Source of the DNA: Nelumbo lutea
Lineage: Eukaryota; Streptophyta; Magnoliopsida; Proteales; Nelumbonaceae
NCBI GenBank assembly: GCA_022828595.1
Contig: JAKGHH010000005.1
Span: 69,497,655 to 69,561,654 of the forward strand
Reading direction: 5' to 3'
Length of the DNA: 64,000 nucleotides
The notes below the pieces were generated by a model. That model saw only the letters and a list, made by a program, of their open reading frames with translations. It searched no databases and had not been told where the DNA came from. The position numbers and the translations under genes were made by a program. This document shows positions 33,640-45,800 of this stretch, in pieces. Numbering within the stretch: position 1 is the stretch's first letter; the number at the start of each line of letters is the position of its first letter.

Positions 33640-35140
33640 AGAATAATTATATGGTAAATTGGGATTTGGCCTCTAAAAGTAGGGCTGGTGGAGGGTTAGG
33701 ACTAAGTAATATTCGGAAGAAAAATGAGGTTTTGTTGGGAAAATGGCTGTGGAGGTTGGAAGGTGAGAGGGGGAAGCCGTGGACTAGAGTTATATTCAGT
33801 ATTTTATGGTCAAGTAGATGATGAATTGGATACAAGATTTTTGGCAAGGCCAATTGGAGATTCTCCTTGTAAATCTATTCATGACATTCTATATTCCTTT
33901 ATACAACATATCAAGTATGGTCTTTGTTTTGGAAATTAGGTATAATTTTGGGAGCATATACGAGCGGGTGATTTACCTTTGAAATACCAATTTCCTTATT
34001 CTTTTATCACTTTCCCGACATAAGGGAAAGTTTGTGTCTAGTTTTCTAGTTCATTCTCAGTCCAACATTGGGTTTGATTGGGATATGGGGTTTAGGAGAT
34101 GGCTAAGGGATTCGGGAACTGAAGATGTAATGAATTTGATTCAAAAACTAAATGGGGTGGTGTTGGATCCTTCTAAGAGGGATAGGAGACTGTGGACTCT
34201 CTAACTCCTTATGAGACCTTCTTTTATGCTTCCTTCTTTAATCCCCTTTTGCATTCTATGATTAATTTTGCCCAAAATTTTCCATATAAGGAAGTTTGGG
34301 GTGAGCCGTTTGTTGGGAAGTCTTATTGAAAAGATAAAATACATGTGATTTACTCCAAAGGAAAATGCCTTATTGATGCTTATCTCCTTGTTGGTGCATT
34401 CTTTGTAAAGCTAATGGTGAAAACTCCTACCACTTATTAATTTCTTACCCTTTTGCTTTTGTTATTTGGGATTGATTTCTTTATCTTCTTGGTTACAAGT
34501 GGACCCCCTCGATCAAAAATCCAAAGCTTGTTTAGCTCATCGTTCCTTATACGGCCAAAGAGAATGAGAAGGATTATGTGAAAATGCGTGCAGGCTGCTA
34601 TTTGCAGGACTCTATGGGACGAAAGGAATTCCAATTTTTTTCCATAAAAAAAAAAAAGGAACAAAGTAAATAAGGTATTATTGAGGCCATAAGAGTTAGG
34701 GTGGCTAACTCTGCATCAGCTTGGTTTTCCACTGCTCCAGTGTGGTTACCTCCTAGCAATTGATTTATAAAGCTAAGTTTTGATGGAATAGTGAAAGTTA
34801 AGTCAAGACCTTTAGGTGTAGGGGTGTCTTTCAATGACGAGGAGGGGAAGGTGATAGAAATGTATTTGTGCTCCATTGGGGTTGGGGTTGGGGACTCTTT
34901 TAAAGCTGAGAATCTGATATATACTGTTCTGGATGATATTAGAAAGAGTACTGAATATACAAAAGTTAATTATTGAAGGGAACTCAATGGTGGTGTTAAG
35001 CCAGTTACAAAGGGGAAGCGGTTTTTGGAAGTTTGTTAATAAAATAATGGAAATCAAACGGCTAATTAGGGGGATGGACTAAATGGTGTGTTTGCAAGTG
35101 CTTTGACAAATCAGGGGTGGGAAATTGATTGATTGTACTA
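33640..35140 (+). mobile_element. L1 LINE 3' end (RT end, zf-RVT, RNase H)
   Basis: GGGLGLSNIRKKNEVLLGKW is the end of the reverse transcriptase. NIGFDWDMGFRRWLRDSG and CCILCKANGENSYHLL belong to the zf-RVT region with its Cys/His motif. FIKLSFDGIVKVKSRPLGVG starts an RVT_3-type RNase H, whose later EGNSMVV and GMD parts are recognisable to about 35130. Frame changes and stops are frequent. It lies 1.5 kb upstream of the symplekin gene in the same orientation. Confidence 0.8.
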
Positions 35141-36489
35141 GGCTGTATTATGAAATTTTATTTTTAACCATCTCGGGATTGCTTTACCCAATTCTTATGA
35201 ATTTAATGAAATTCCGTTATTGGTGTATATAATTTGGATACCCAAGATCCTTGACATATTCATTTTTGAAACACCGTTTGTGATATCCGATCATATATTC
35301 AAACCAGATTGGATCTCTGATACGTGTTGGTGGGTCTGATTCTGTTATACCCTTGCAAAGAACACCATACTACAAAATCTTAATTTCAATTTTTCATTTT
35401 GACAATTGACAATTTAAATGAGTGTGATGGGCAACATAGTACTTTCCATATTTATTTTTAACACATACTAATAACATAGGAGGATTTAATTAATTGTCTA
35501 AAATATCAGGGATATTTCAATGCATTTTTTTTTATAATAAAAATAGGGGGGGGGGGGGAGCAATATTAAAGTGAAGGTTGACTAGCAAATCATTGTGGAC
35601 GATTCCACATGCTATGTGTCTCAATTATGTATTATATAAAACTAGTTTAAAGGACACATGCTATGTGTATTAGCAAAAATATAAGCTTACATTATCTAAA
35701 TCAAAATTGACTTTTATGGCAAGTATCAGTTTAATATATCATTGCAATAGTTTGGATTTAACTTTTATGACGCATATAAATATAAAATCCAAGGCAAGTA
35801 TCTGTTTTATATAATATAGATAAATTATAATTCGCCACTTTATACTTTGGACTAGTGACACTTAGCCTTACAAATTTCATATGCAATAGAATAAGTCAAC
35901 CTTTAGCACTCTATCATTAAATACTTGTAAAACCCTATATTGTCCTTATATAATTTTATGAATATATTTTATAGACATTGATAAAATGCAAAAAATAGGG
36001 AAGTAAAAGAAAATTAGAATTTGTAAAAAATACAGAAAATACAATAATACACATCAAATAGAAAAGTAGAGAAAAATACAATAGACTAATATAAGAAAAT
36101 ACAAAAAAAATGCAAGATATATCATGCTTTATCAATTAACGTACATATTTTTGTTATTTTGGTATTTCAGGTGGATCTTTGTTGCAAATGGAAGTTAGTA
36201 TGGACTATGGAGGGAGGTAAGTGTTACTGTCCCCAAAGTAAAAGGTGAAAATTTGTCACTTAATAAACTTTCAAATGGAGGGCGCGTCATGCGTATACGG
36301 CGCATTTTAGTGTCCCCCGATAAACGAAGAAGGCAAGAATCTGAGAAAGGAAAAAACAAAAAAAAAAAAAAAAAAAAAATTGGGCCCTCCGATAAATTTT
36401 TATGTTTGTGCACTCCACAATTGAATTTTATTGTCCAACGGAGTTGGGAGAAAGGAAGCGACGGAAGGAGGTTGAGGAATCAGTAGACG
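35141..36489. other. intergenic upstream of the symplekin gene
   Basis: No gene. A run of 14 G (35546-35559) and a run of about 23 A (36357-36379). 36130-36330 has GC-richer patches that may belong to the promoter region. Confidence 0.4.
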
Positions 36490-36639
36490 TCCTTCTATTT
36501 GGTATTCACAGTCCCCGCGCTTCGCAAAATTGTTGAATAAAAGCAAAAAAATAATTGAGTGTTCAAAACCCTAAGAGTACTGGGGAAAACCTACATAGTG
36601 TTCTTTGGCTTCTGAGGAATTATATGCGATAGCGCATAC
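36490..36639 (+). promoter_or_regulatory. symplekin gene leader with telo-box
   Basis: AAAACCCTAAGAG at about 36566 contains the AAACCCTA telo-box often found just upstream of or within 5' leaders of plant genes for basic RNA and translation functions. No upstream ATG in a good context is visible in the last 60 bases. Confidence 0.4.
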
Positions 36640-36842
36640 ATGGCCGGAGCTTCCCGAGAGCAAGCGCTCTGTCTTCTCGGTGCCGCGAAGAACCACGGTG
36701 ATTTGGCAGTAAAACTCTCGTCTTTGAAACAGGCGAAAGAGATTTTGTTATTCGGCGAACCGTCTTTTGCAGCAGAATTCTTCCCATACCTCGTTGAGCT
36801 TCAGACATCGCCCGAAAGCTTGGTTAGAAAATGCCTCCTCGA
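36640..36842 (+). CDS. ESP4: symplekin exon 1
   Basis: Codons 1-67 plus two bases. Ends CTCGA|GTAAGT. Start chosen because it is the first ATG of the frame and the Leu-, Lys-rich opening matches the family. Confidence 0.92.
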
Positions 36843-39800
36843 GTAAGTTCGTTGTTCTAAGCTACGTCCTTTTCTTCACTCTTGTAGTTCTCTTAGTGTT
36901 TGCCATAAATTTGCAACTTCCACCATCATCTTCATCATCACTATCACCTCTTCTCGCTTATCTGCTTCTCTCCCTCTCTCCGTCTATCTGTACACCTCTA
37001 TGATTGAACTGTATAGGTTGCATTATATGTTTTTATCTTTCAATAAGACATTACATGTTTGTCGAGTTACGCATAATGAGGGAAAAAAAGCGGAAAAAAT
37101 GGTTCAAGCAGGCGTCTTTGTGGTATATCCCACAATGGCTGCGAGGACTATTACAATAACAGGTGAAGGCGCGTTTAAAGGTCCTATATGAATATCGAAA
37201 ACAATTTAAGGGCAAATACGAGGTGTTCTGGTAGTTGATTGATCCTATTGCAAGATGACTGTAGGGCATGGGCGGGGGCTAGGGCTAAACACATTGAGTG
37301 GCTTGGTGAGCATCAGCTTGCTGTTTTTTTTTTTTTTTTAATTGTACTAGCCCTCCACTCGATACATGACATTCTAGGTGGTTCTTTTGTGGAAATCAAA
37401 GCATTGTGCACATTGCTGGATCACTTAATAATACCTAATGCTCAGGGAAAGGCCTTATTTGAGAAATAAATGAGGTAAAGATTGAGGAGGGAATGAGGGA
37501 GTGAGAGGGGGGATGATATGGATAGTAAATAGGTAGGGAGAGATGAAAGATGCATAGGGATATAATAAGGTCTTGATTTCAATATGCAAGGTGCCAACCA
37601 GCGGGTTGGTAAGGGGATTTGTGTGGCTGAGGGGCATTCAGGGTGTGTGAGAGAGAGATATATTTTAAAGAAGGGAAGGAGGGTGTATATCGTAGGAGAG
37701 GAGGGAAGGGTGTCTCAAGGGGATAATGGGGAAATGGAAAATTCTACTCAGGAGATGGGTGTTCAAATTGTTGATTGAGAGGAGGGGGAGAAGAAGGTTA
37801 AATCTAGGAAAAGGTTGGAGGCTGAAATCCTTATGTCTTCAAGAATCAAGGTGGAAAAGACCTTGTAAAGAAGAGGGAAATTGGTGAACAAGAAGTTTGG
37901 GGGATAGGGAGTAGGGACTGTCGGAGATTCAATGAAGTGAAGAATTGTGAAGGACTTTCTGAGGAGAATTAAGCCATCAATGGTGTTGGCACATGAAACG
38001 AAATTGGAACTGGTTAATGATGTGTGGTTGAGGAGTATTTGGGGTTCCAGGAATAACAAATGTTTTTTTTAAACCATTGGTGGGTGCCTTGGGTGGTATT
38101 TTAGTTGCTTGGGAGGACAATCAAGTGGAGTGTGTGGATGAGCTATTAGGAAACTTGACAGTTACAACAAGGTTCAAAAACAAAGAAGAATGGTTTTGAG
38201 TGGCAGTTAACTAATGTCTACGCCTCTACGGACCCACTTCATGCCGACATAGGGAGAATTTGTGGATGTAATTGTATGGTGTCAGCAGAATGTGTGAAGG
38301 GGCTTCGTGCTTAGCCGGTGTCTTTAATGTCACTCAGTTCTGTGTGGAAAAGAATGTGGGGCCTTCTAGAGTCGCAGGAAGCATGAGATTGTTGATGAGT
38401 GTGCTTAGAGATATCCCGTTGCAGAATTCACAATTAACTTTGTCTAACTTACAAGAAAATTCTGTCCATTGTAAACTGGATAGGTTTTTTGTTACAACAG
38501 AATGGGAAAAACATTTTGATTCAATTGTGGAAGACCTTGATTAGCCAATCTCTGATCATTGGCTGTTATTGATGCAATTGGATGAGATGTCTTCTGGTCC
38601 TACACCATTCCAGTTCAAAGACATGTGGGTAAAACATTCTAAACTTAAGGAAATTATTGAGGATCGATGGAAGGAAGGTCATAAAGGGGGTTGGGCTCGT
38701 TTCCAATATATGCAAAAATTAAATGATCAAAGGAAAATTGTCGAAGACTTGGAATGCCCAAGCTTTTGGAAGAGTTAGAATAAACAGGTGGAATCGTTGA
38801 GGCAAAGGGATTAGAGAATGAAACTAAAGGCTGAATTTGTTGGAGGCAAAAATCCAGGTGTAAGTGGCTAACGGAGGGGGATGGGATCTGTAAGTGTTCC
38901 ACTCTATAGCAAATAGGAGAAGAAAGAATAATAAAATCTCTAGGATTGTGGTGAATGGGGAGGAAACGCTGAATTAGGGTGGCATCGAATCCACTCTATT
39001 GCTGACTTCCCTTGCATATCTTTAGCATTTTTGGAGTACTGTAATCTTACATTTCTTTTTTTTTTTTTTTGTAAAATTATCAAATGCTGCTAATGTTCAT
39101 AATTGCTCAAAACTCATATTAAGTATTTATTATTAGTTTTATGACATTTTTTCAATCAGTTACTTGATGATACATTTCATACTTGCTTCTACCATTTTGA
39201 ATTGTTTTCAGGCTGATCGAAGAGCTTGGTTTGAAGGTGATGGAGCGTTCATCTGTAATGATGCCAATGCTATTGTCACTTTTAAAAGATGATGCATCTT
39301 CTGTTGCAAGACAATCTATTATTAGTGGTACAAATTTCTTTTGCAGCATCCTGGAAGAGATGACACTACAGGTCCTTCTCATAGAATAACGTATTCTTGT
39401 TATTTGGAATTTAGGCTTTATCTTTTATTTATTTGTTCATTCCTGTGACAGTAACCTTTTTTTGGTATTCTTTCTGTGACAATAACTAATAACTAGATTT
39501 CTGCCCTAAAGATTATATTTATGATTATAACATAAACATTCATCATTTTCCAATATTTCTTCATTTATTTATTTATCTATTATTTTTTTAACTTTAACTT
39601 TATCTTTTAACCATTTAATTTATTGTAAAAAGGAAGAAACTTTCTTTGTGGTGATATTTGTGATTAATTTATGCATGCCAATTAGTCTTGGACATTCTTC
39701 TTTTTGATAGGTAATGGTCAGAATTTATTGATGTTTGTGTTATTCAATGGTCTATTTTCCAACCAATATAAAAATGGTATATAAGGTGCCAAGTACCCCT

Positions 39801-42800
39801 GTTTTTGGGCTAGCCCCTGTTCTCTACCCTCCTTTTATCTCTTCAGATGTTAAGTCAGATGCAGGTTTGCCGAGTTCATCACGAGTCTGATTTGTGGACA
39901 TTTGTTGATCCTTTGCCTAACTAAATTGTCTGTATGACATTGCCTGCCCGTCTTCTTCCTATGAGTAATTTCCTATGGGAAGTTGGAAATTCTAAGAAGG
40001 ACCATTTAATCAATTTAGATTGTGTTTGCAAGAAAGAAAGAGGATGATGACTTGTGTGTGGGGAGTGTTAGGGAGAAGAACACCTCTTTAGCTTTGCAAA
40101 ATGCTGTGGTGTTTCCTTGTGGAAGATCTAACTTTATGGCATTCCATTACCAAAAGCAAACACAACATGAATAAAAATGCCTGGGACTTGCGACCTGCCT
40201 ATGGAGTAACTCTTTGAGTCTTTCTTTGCCCATGGGAAGCAATCATTTCTTCTTTCCCCTTTTTGTTAGGTGTATTAGGTATATGCCATCACTAGCTCTT
40301 CTTTAATGCTTATGTGCCAGTTCTGGTTGTTGTTTGGCTCAGGTCTCTCATCTCTAAGGACACCAGAGAGAAGGTGTTGTATTTCATATTGTTTTATAAT
40401 TGATAAAGTACAAGTTATGTTACTTATAAAAAACAGGGTAATTTACAAACTGCCATCCTGTACTTAGGGGGTGGTGACACATAGCCCCTTGAACTTTGTT
40501 TTGCAACAAAGATTCCCTTTAATTTCTGGATTTCAGCACTTTGCCCCACTCCATTAACAGGGTTGACAGTGAAGGTAAAATAACTTAATTTCCCATTTGA
40601 GATTTGATGGGCTGAGAGGAAAAGCTATTGGATGACAGAAATGGGTGTGCTAGGCACAATATTTCTTTTGGATTGGATTACTGTGTTTCTAAGCCTCTGT
40701 TTGGGAGTGTTTATTTTTAATCTTATTTTGGGCTGGTACCACACCAATAAGCACTTATGTGCATTTGGGATATAAGCCCCAATAAATGCTTATGAAATAG
40801 GCCCGTTTTGAATAAGCACCCAAGGGTGCTTATTTTTAAGCATTTATTGAGAAAGCACTTATTGCTTTCTGATGTGTCTTGGTCCACCACGTAATTTTTG
40901 AAATACCTATACTACCCGAGTTTGAAAGAAGCAATTTTTCACCAAATGCTGGTAAGTGCTTATTTGAATAAGCACTTATTTTAACAATAAGCATTCCCAA
41001 ACGAGGCCTAAACCCTTGCTAAAGAAGAAACAAAGTTCACCGTCAAGGTTTTGGAAGCATAGTACCTAGAGATAGTGTGAGTTAATCCCCATTTTTATCA
41101 TTTAATAACTTTTTCTCTCAGCCCATCAAATCTCGAATGGGCAATTTTGCAATTTTACCTTCATTGTCAACCCCATTAGCAGATTAGTAGCTGGGTAGGG
41201 GGCAAAGTGCTGATAGTGTCTCTTACTCCCCTCTGAGTTTATCTCAGGATCTTGGGTTTAGAATAGGTTTTGAGAATTGAGAGACCAAGAAACTTATGAT
41301 CTAATCTCCCATTTAGAGTTTTGTTTGATTGGTATGTTTGAACCTTAAATTCAGTGGGTGCTTTTTCATCCTCCTCCTTTGTTACAAATCTTGATGAGTC
41401 CATTCCCTCTCTCTTTCCTTTTTTGGTTAAGGCACTTTGGGATGGTCCTATGCCTCCAAAGATTAAAACTTTTTGATGGAGGCCATTTTGATGATTTTCA
41501 ATGTAGGTGAATGCTCCAGTAAAGAGAAAAAACTTGGAAGATCTACCCTGATATGTGTGTCCCATGCCTAATAAGCAGTGAGAATGTTGACCGTATATTC
41601 CTCTCTCGTCTTTGCATAACATACTGGTTTTCTCCTCTATTTGGAGCTTACTGGGTTTCACTTTTGGTTCTCAGAGACTTATTTAAAAGCTCAATTTTGC
41701 CTTTGAGGACAATAAGAGGAAAATCGATGTGGAATTGCAATTAGGCAGGTTTTTGGTGTGAGAAGAATGGTAGTATCTTTAACAACAACAGCAGCAGATA
41801 AAGCATTATAGATGTAATGCCAGTGAAAGGGGCATGATTATCTCATCAGTTTGGGTTACAGAGCAGCCAATGTTTTGGCAGATGCCTTGGCAAAACAAAG
41901 GGCAGAAAGGGAGAACCTATTTTGGGGTGTAGGAGCAACACTTAACGTACCAAGAACTCAACAAAGATTATCAGAGAGGAATTTACAGGTGTCTTTGTGG
42001 GTTCTATGCTGAGTGGCAGTTGGTTCTCAATTGATGGTCAAGTGCTCACAAATTAAAGGAAATGGCTTATGGATGCACCAAAATGAATTAAAGAAGATTA
42101 TGGTTAACTAGAGATATGAATTTGAGAGTTCAATGGGTCCAAAGGATGGCTAATAGCATGGATGATTACTCGGCAATACAAGGGATTGGAAGAAATCAAA
42201 TGTTTTTGTAATTTTTTTTTTTGGTTTTGGAGATAAGTTGCTTTTATCTCTAACTGTATTCTAGTTATCTCATCTTTGATTAGTGAAAGTTACTGTTATT
42301 GATAAAACAAAGTGGCAGGTGGTTGCTGGGTTTACAGCAAACAAGACAAATTGCACAGGTTTGGGTGGTTCCTAAAACTGCAGTTGTCAAGTCCAATTTT
42401 GATGGATGTGCTTTGGGTAATTCTGGTCCATTAAGGATTGATGGGGTATTTAACGACCATGTTTTATTTATTTTTCTTGAGGTTTTTTGGCCAGTTGGGG
42501 AGGACAATTTGTTAAGGGCTGCATTGTTGGCACATCTCTAAAGATTAATAACTTTGATTGGTGCATGGCTCAATTTTTGTAAAGGGGCATGTCCTTAGTG
42601 AATAGGTGAAAGATGATGTATTGAAAAGACAGGTACCCCTATGCACCTCTGTACTGTAACAATGATAATTTTTTGTCTTTTCACAAGGGATGTGCCCTAA
42701 TCAGTTCTTGGAGTCAAAACAAAAAACAAACTTACTCTTATGATTTGACTGGTTGAAGATGACTGTCATGTGGTGATAAATTGGATGTTCTTGGCAGTGG

Positions 42801-45800
42801 AGGGACCTTAGACTCTTAAATTCCTCACAAGGGAACCTAGAGAATTAGCTGCTTACTTTAATAACTAATGCCTTAGCTAATTCACTTGCACGGGAAGTGG
42901 TTGTAAACTTAGTTTTTGCTGGGGCATGGGGACTGGGGTTGATTAAATCCATCCTGTAGAAGATGAACTTCAGTTTCTTTCTACTGGGGCATGAAGGTGA
43001 CTATTAAATGCAGATTATACTCATAAAAATATGCAGATTAGACAGCCATTTTAAACTCAGTTACTGTTTATCTTTTTGATCTTTCTTGTCCAAGATTTCT
43101 GTACTCATTAGTTTGACAGTTTTATTATCATTTTGTTGGCAATTTATCACACTTTCTCTTTATGCCCTTCTTTAGGATGGTCCCCGGTTTTGAAGGGCCT
43201 TTAGTATGGAAGAGGAAGGGTCTGGAGCAAAAAGGAAATTTGAAGGGCCTTTGGAAAAAAACAGACTACTTATTTGGTCTTGGAGGGAGCAAGCTCGAAT
43301 ATCAAAAGAACATAAAAAATCAAATTCTCTCTGACAGGTATAATTTGGGAAGGCTGGGCATTAAAGTAGGTGAAGAGCTCGGTCGGGTTATAGGGGTGTT
43401 TGCTCTGAACCTGATGGACTGCTGAGGGACTTTAGTAACTCGTCGGATTGTCCTGACGAGTTAGCCTCTAAAAAAGATACTTGAGAGTCTTATATCAAAT
43501 CTGATAACCCTCGGTTGGAAGCAAATCAGGGATCCCATCCAAAAGGTTCTTCTGTCTCTTTAGGTAGGTCGAGAGGTGACCAAGCTGTTGATATGACCTT
43601 GGTGTGGGGCAAGAAGGAAAATTGTTTCAAGGACGGTAAGAGGAGACTTTTAGGGCCTTTAAAACCTTTGCTGAAGAGAAACGGAGCAACAAAGAGATTT
43701 GTGGTAGAGGCTAGAGAAGAAAAGGAAAAGAGGTGGGTTTGGCTAATAGCCAGATTTGACAAAAGCGGTAAGAAGAGGATCATAAGTGGTCCTAGTAAGC
43801 TTATTGACGACGTTCTGCCTTCTGTGATTAACACTGCTGACCTCCTCTCTCTGGTCATTAAGGAGTCTGATGGAAAACATGTATCCCCAGAGTTCAGAGG
43901 ACAACTTGCATCTCTGGAAGCCCAGTTTTGCTGCTTCCAGAGGTTGTGGCCCCTGCTGAGTCAGTGAGGTTGGAAGGGGAGGAGGAAAAGGATTGGGAAA
44001 GGAGTGCTGGTAATGGGGTTGGATTGGGAGTTGAGGGCGAGGCAGAGGGTAAAGAAATCCCTTGTGATGATGAACTCACTGGAGGGCAGGTTGAAGAAGG
44101 TCAGCATTATGAGAAGGTTGAAGCCAAAAGGTTGGGTGTTACTTTGGGTCGAAAAAGTAACCTTGAAGAGAAGGAAGAGGATCGGGCTAATGGGTTAATT
44201 AACAAGAAAATGCACAACTCAAGATCTCACAATATTGTTCATGTGACTAAAATATTTTCAAGGCTAAAGCTTGGTGTGGCAGGTGCATGACCTACAAAAA
44301 ATTTCAAATGGGTGTGCAGAAGCAAAAGATGGAGAGGTAACAAGTTGACTGTCCCTGATCATAGGGGGGTGACTATGCCTGCTCAGCCTCCGTCTTCCAC
44401 TATGTTGAACAGTTGAAGGATCATCAGGAAGGCAAGAGGAGCAACAGCTCTGATTCTACTGTGGTCCGGCCGCAGCAGAATTCTGATGCACTTGAAGAAG
44501 ATTCCAGAGGCATGACATTACAGAATATAGTTGATAGAGAAGTCACGACTGGGAAAATTTTGGGCCTATTTTTATGGGGCGGTGAGGATTTTGCTAGGAA
44601 AGCTTTCGAGGAATTTGAAAGAAGAAAGGAAGAGAAAGAGAAAAACAAAGATATCTCACAAAGAAAAGGGGCATGGGACGAGGATTTTTCAACCCAAGAA
44701 GACATGCTCACAGATGAAGATTGATGCGGGTTCAGGAAAGGGAGATTTGTTTAGTGTTGGGTTTGTGACTTGTTTTTGGGGTTGTTGGAGTGTGCGTTTT
44801 CATTTTTCTTTTGGGTGTTTGGTCATGTTTCATTGGACGGGGATTTTTCAACCCAAGAAGACATGCTCACAGATGAAGATTGATGCGGGTTCAGGAAAGG
44901 GAGATTTGTTTAGTGTTGGGTTTGTGACTTGTTTTTGGGGTTGTTGGAGTGTGCGTTTTCATTTTTCTTTTGGGTGTTTGGTCATGTTTCATTGATGTAA
45001 GTTGTGTTTGTATTGGGTCTTATTGGGCCTCTTGAGTGGGCTTTCAAGCTGTTTGGTGATTTCTTATCACCTTCTGCTGTACTTCTTTCTATTTTTAATG
45101 AATTTTCTTTTTACCCTTAACAAAGGATGGCCCCTGGTTTCTCTCTGAAATTGACTTTTAAAAACAAGGATAAGAAAACCTGGGGCTTTTTGAAGTTCTT
45201 TTGGACCTCATGTTATGTTGAGTTGGAGCCATTTTCAAGTATATCTGAAGTGGTACTTGCCATGGTTTCTCTATTATTTTATCCAGTTGTATTATGGTGT
45301 TGTGTGGCAAGCAAAGAAATTTGTGTTTACTCTATTGATTTTTTAGTCTAATATTTTCATCATACTGGTTCCCTTTGTTTGATGCAAATTATCTTTTGTA
45401 TCTTATGGTAATAATGTACTGTGTTTTGAAAACTTATAGTTTCAGCAAACTGGTAAAATTGAGAGGTGGCTTGAAGAACTTTGGATGTGGATGACTAAGT
45501 TCAAGGATGCTGTTTTTGGCATTGCCTTGGAGGTATATATTTGCTTTTTTGGTCCTTTTATAGAATAATCAATTGCCTTTGATTTTTCAATGATTATCCA
45601 AAATATTTGCCATGAAGAGCCATTGGTGCATTGCTCTATATTTGATGGGAAAATAGTTTTGTTGATAAAAGAAACCGGGATACGTTCATGCCTTCAACAC
45701 CGACACTGATGGCTTACATACATGATGAAACTGTTACTTAGAATGAATTTCTGAGAGTAATGAGACTTAATAGCGATGAATGGCTTACATACAGTATGAA

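Larger units (their letters stand above)
39372..45439 (+). other. symplekin intron 2 (6.1 kb)
   Basis: Holds a long-TIR element with a nested Tourist MITE (40440-41230) and three LINE pieces (41400-42000, 42340-42960, 43180-45124). The stretch 39372-40430 has nothing recognisable. Confidence 0.85.

Noticed and set aside
41239..41661. 140-codon minus-strand open frame in intron 2
   Set aside because: It lies opposite the LINE zf-RVT fragment, whose motifs on the plus strand are recognisable.
44531..44995. 154-codon open frame with a 53-residue internal repeat
   Set aside because: The protein repeat is only the reading of a 159-bp DNA duplication; the second half is 3' UTR-like sequence.
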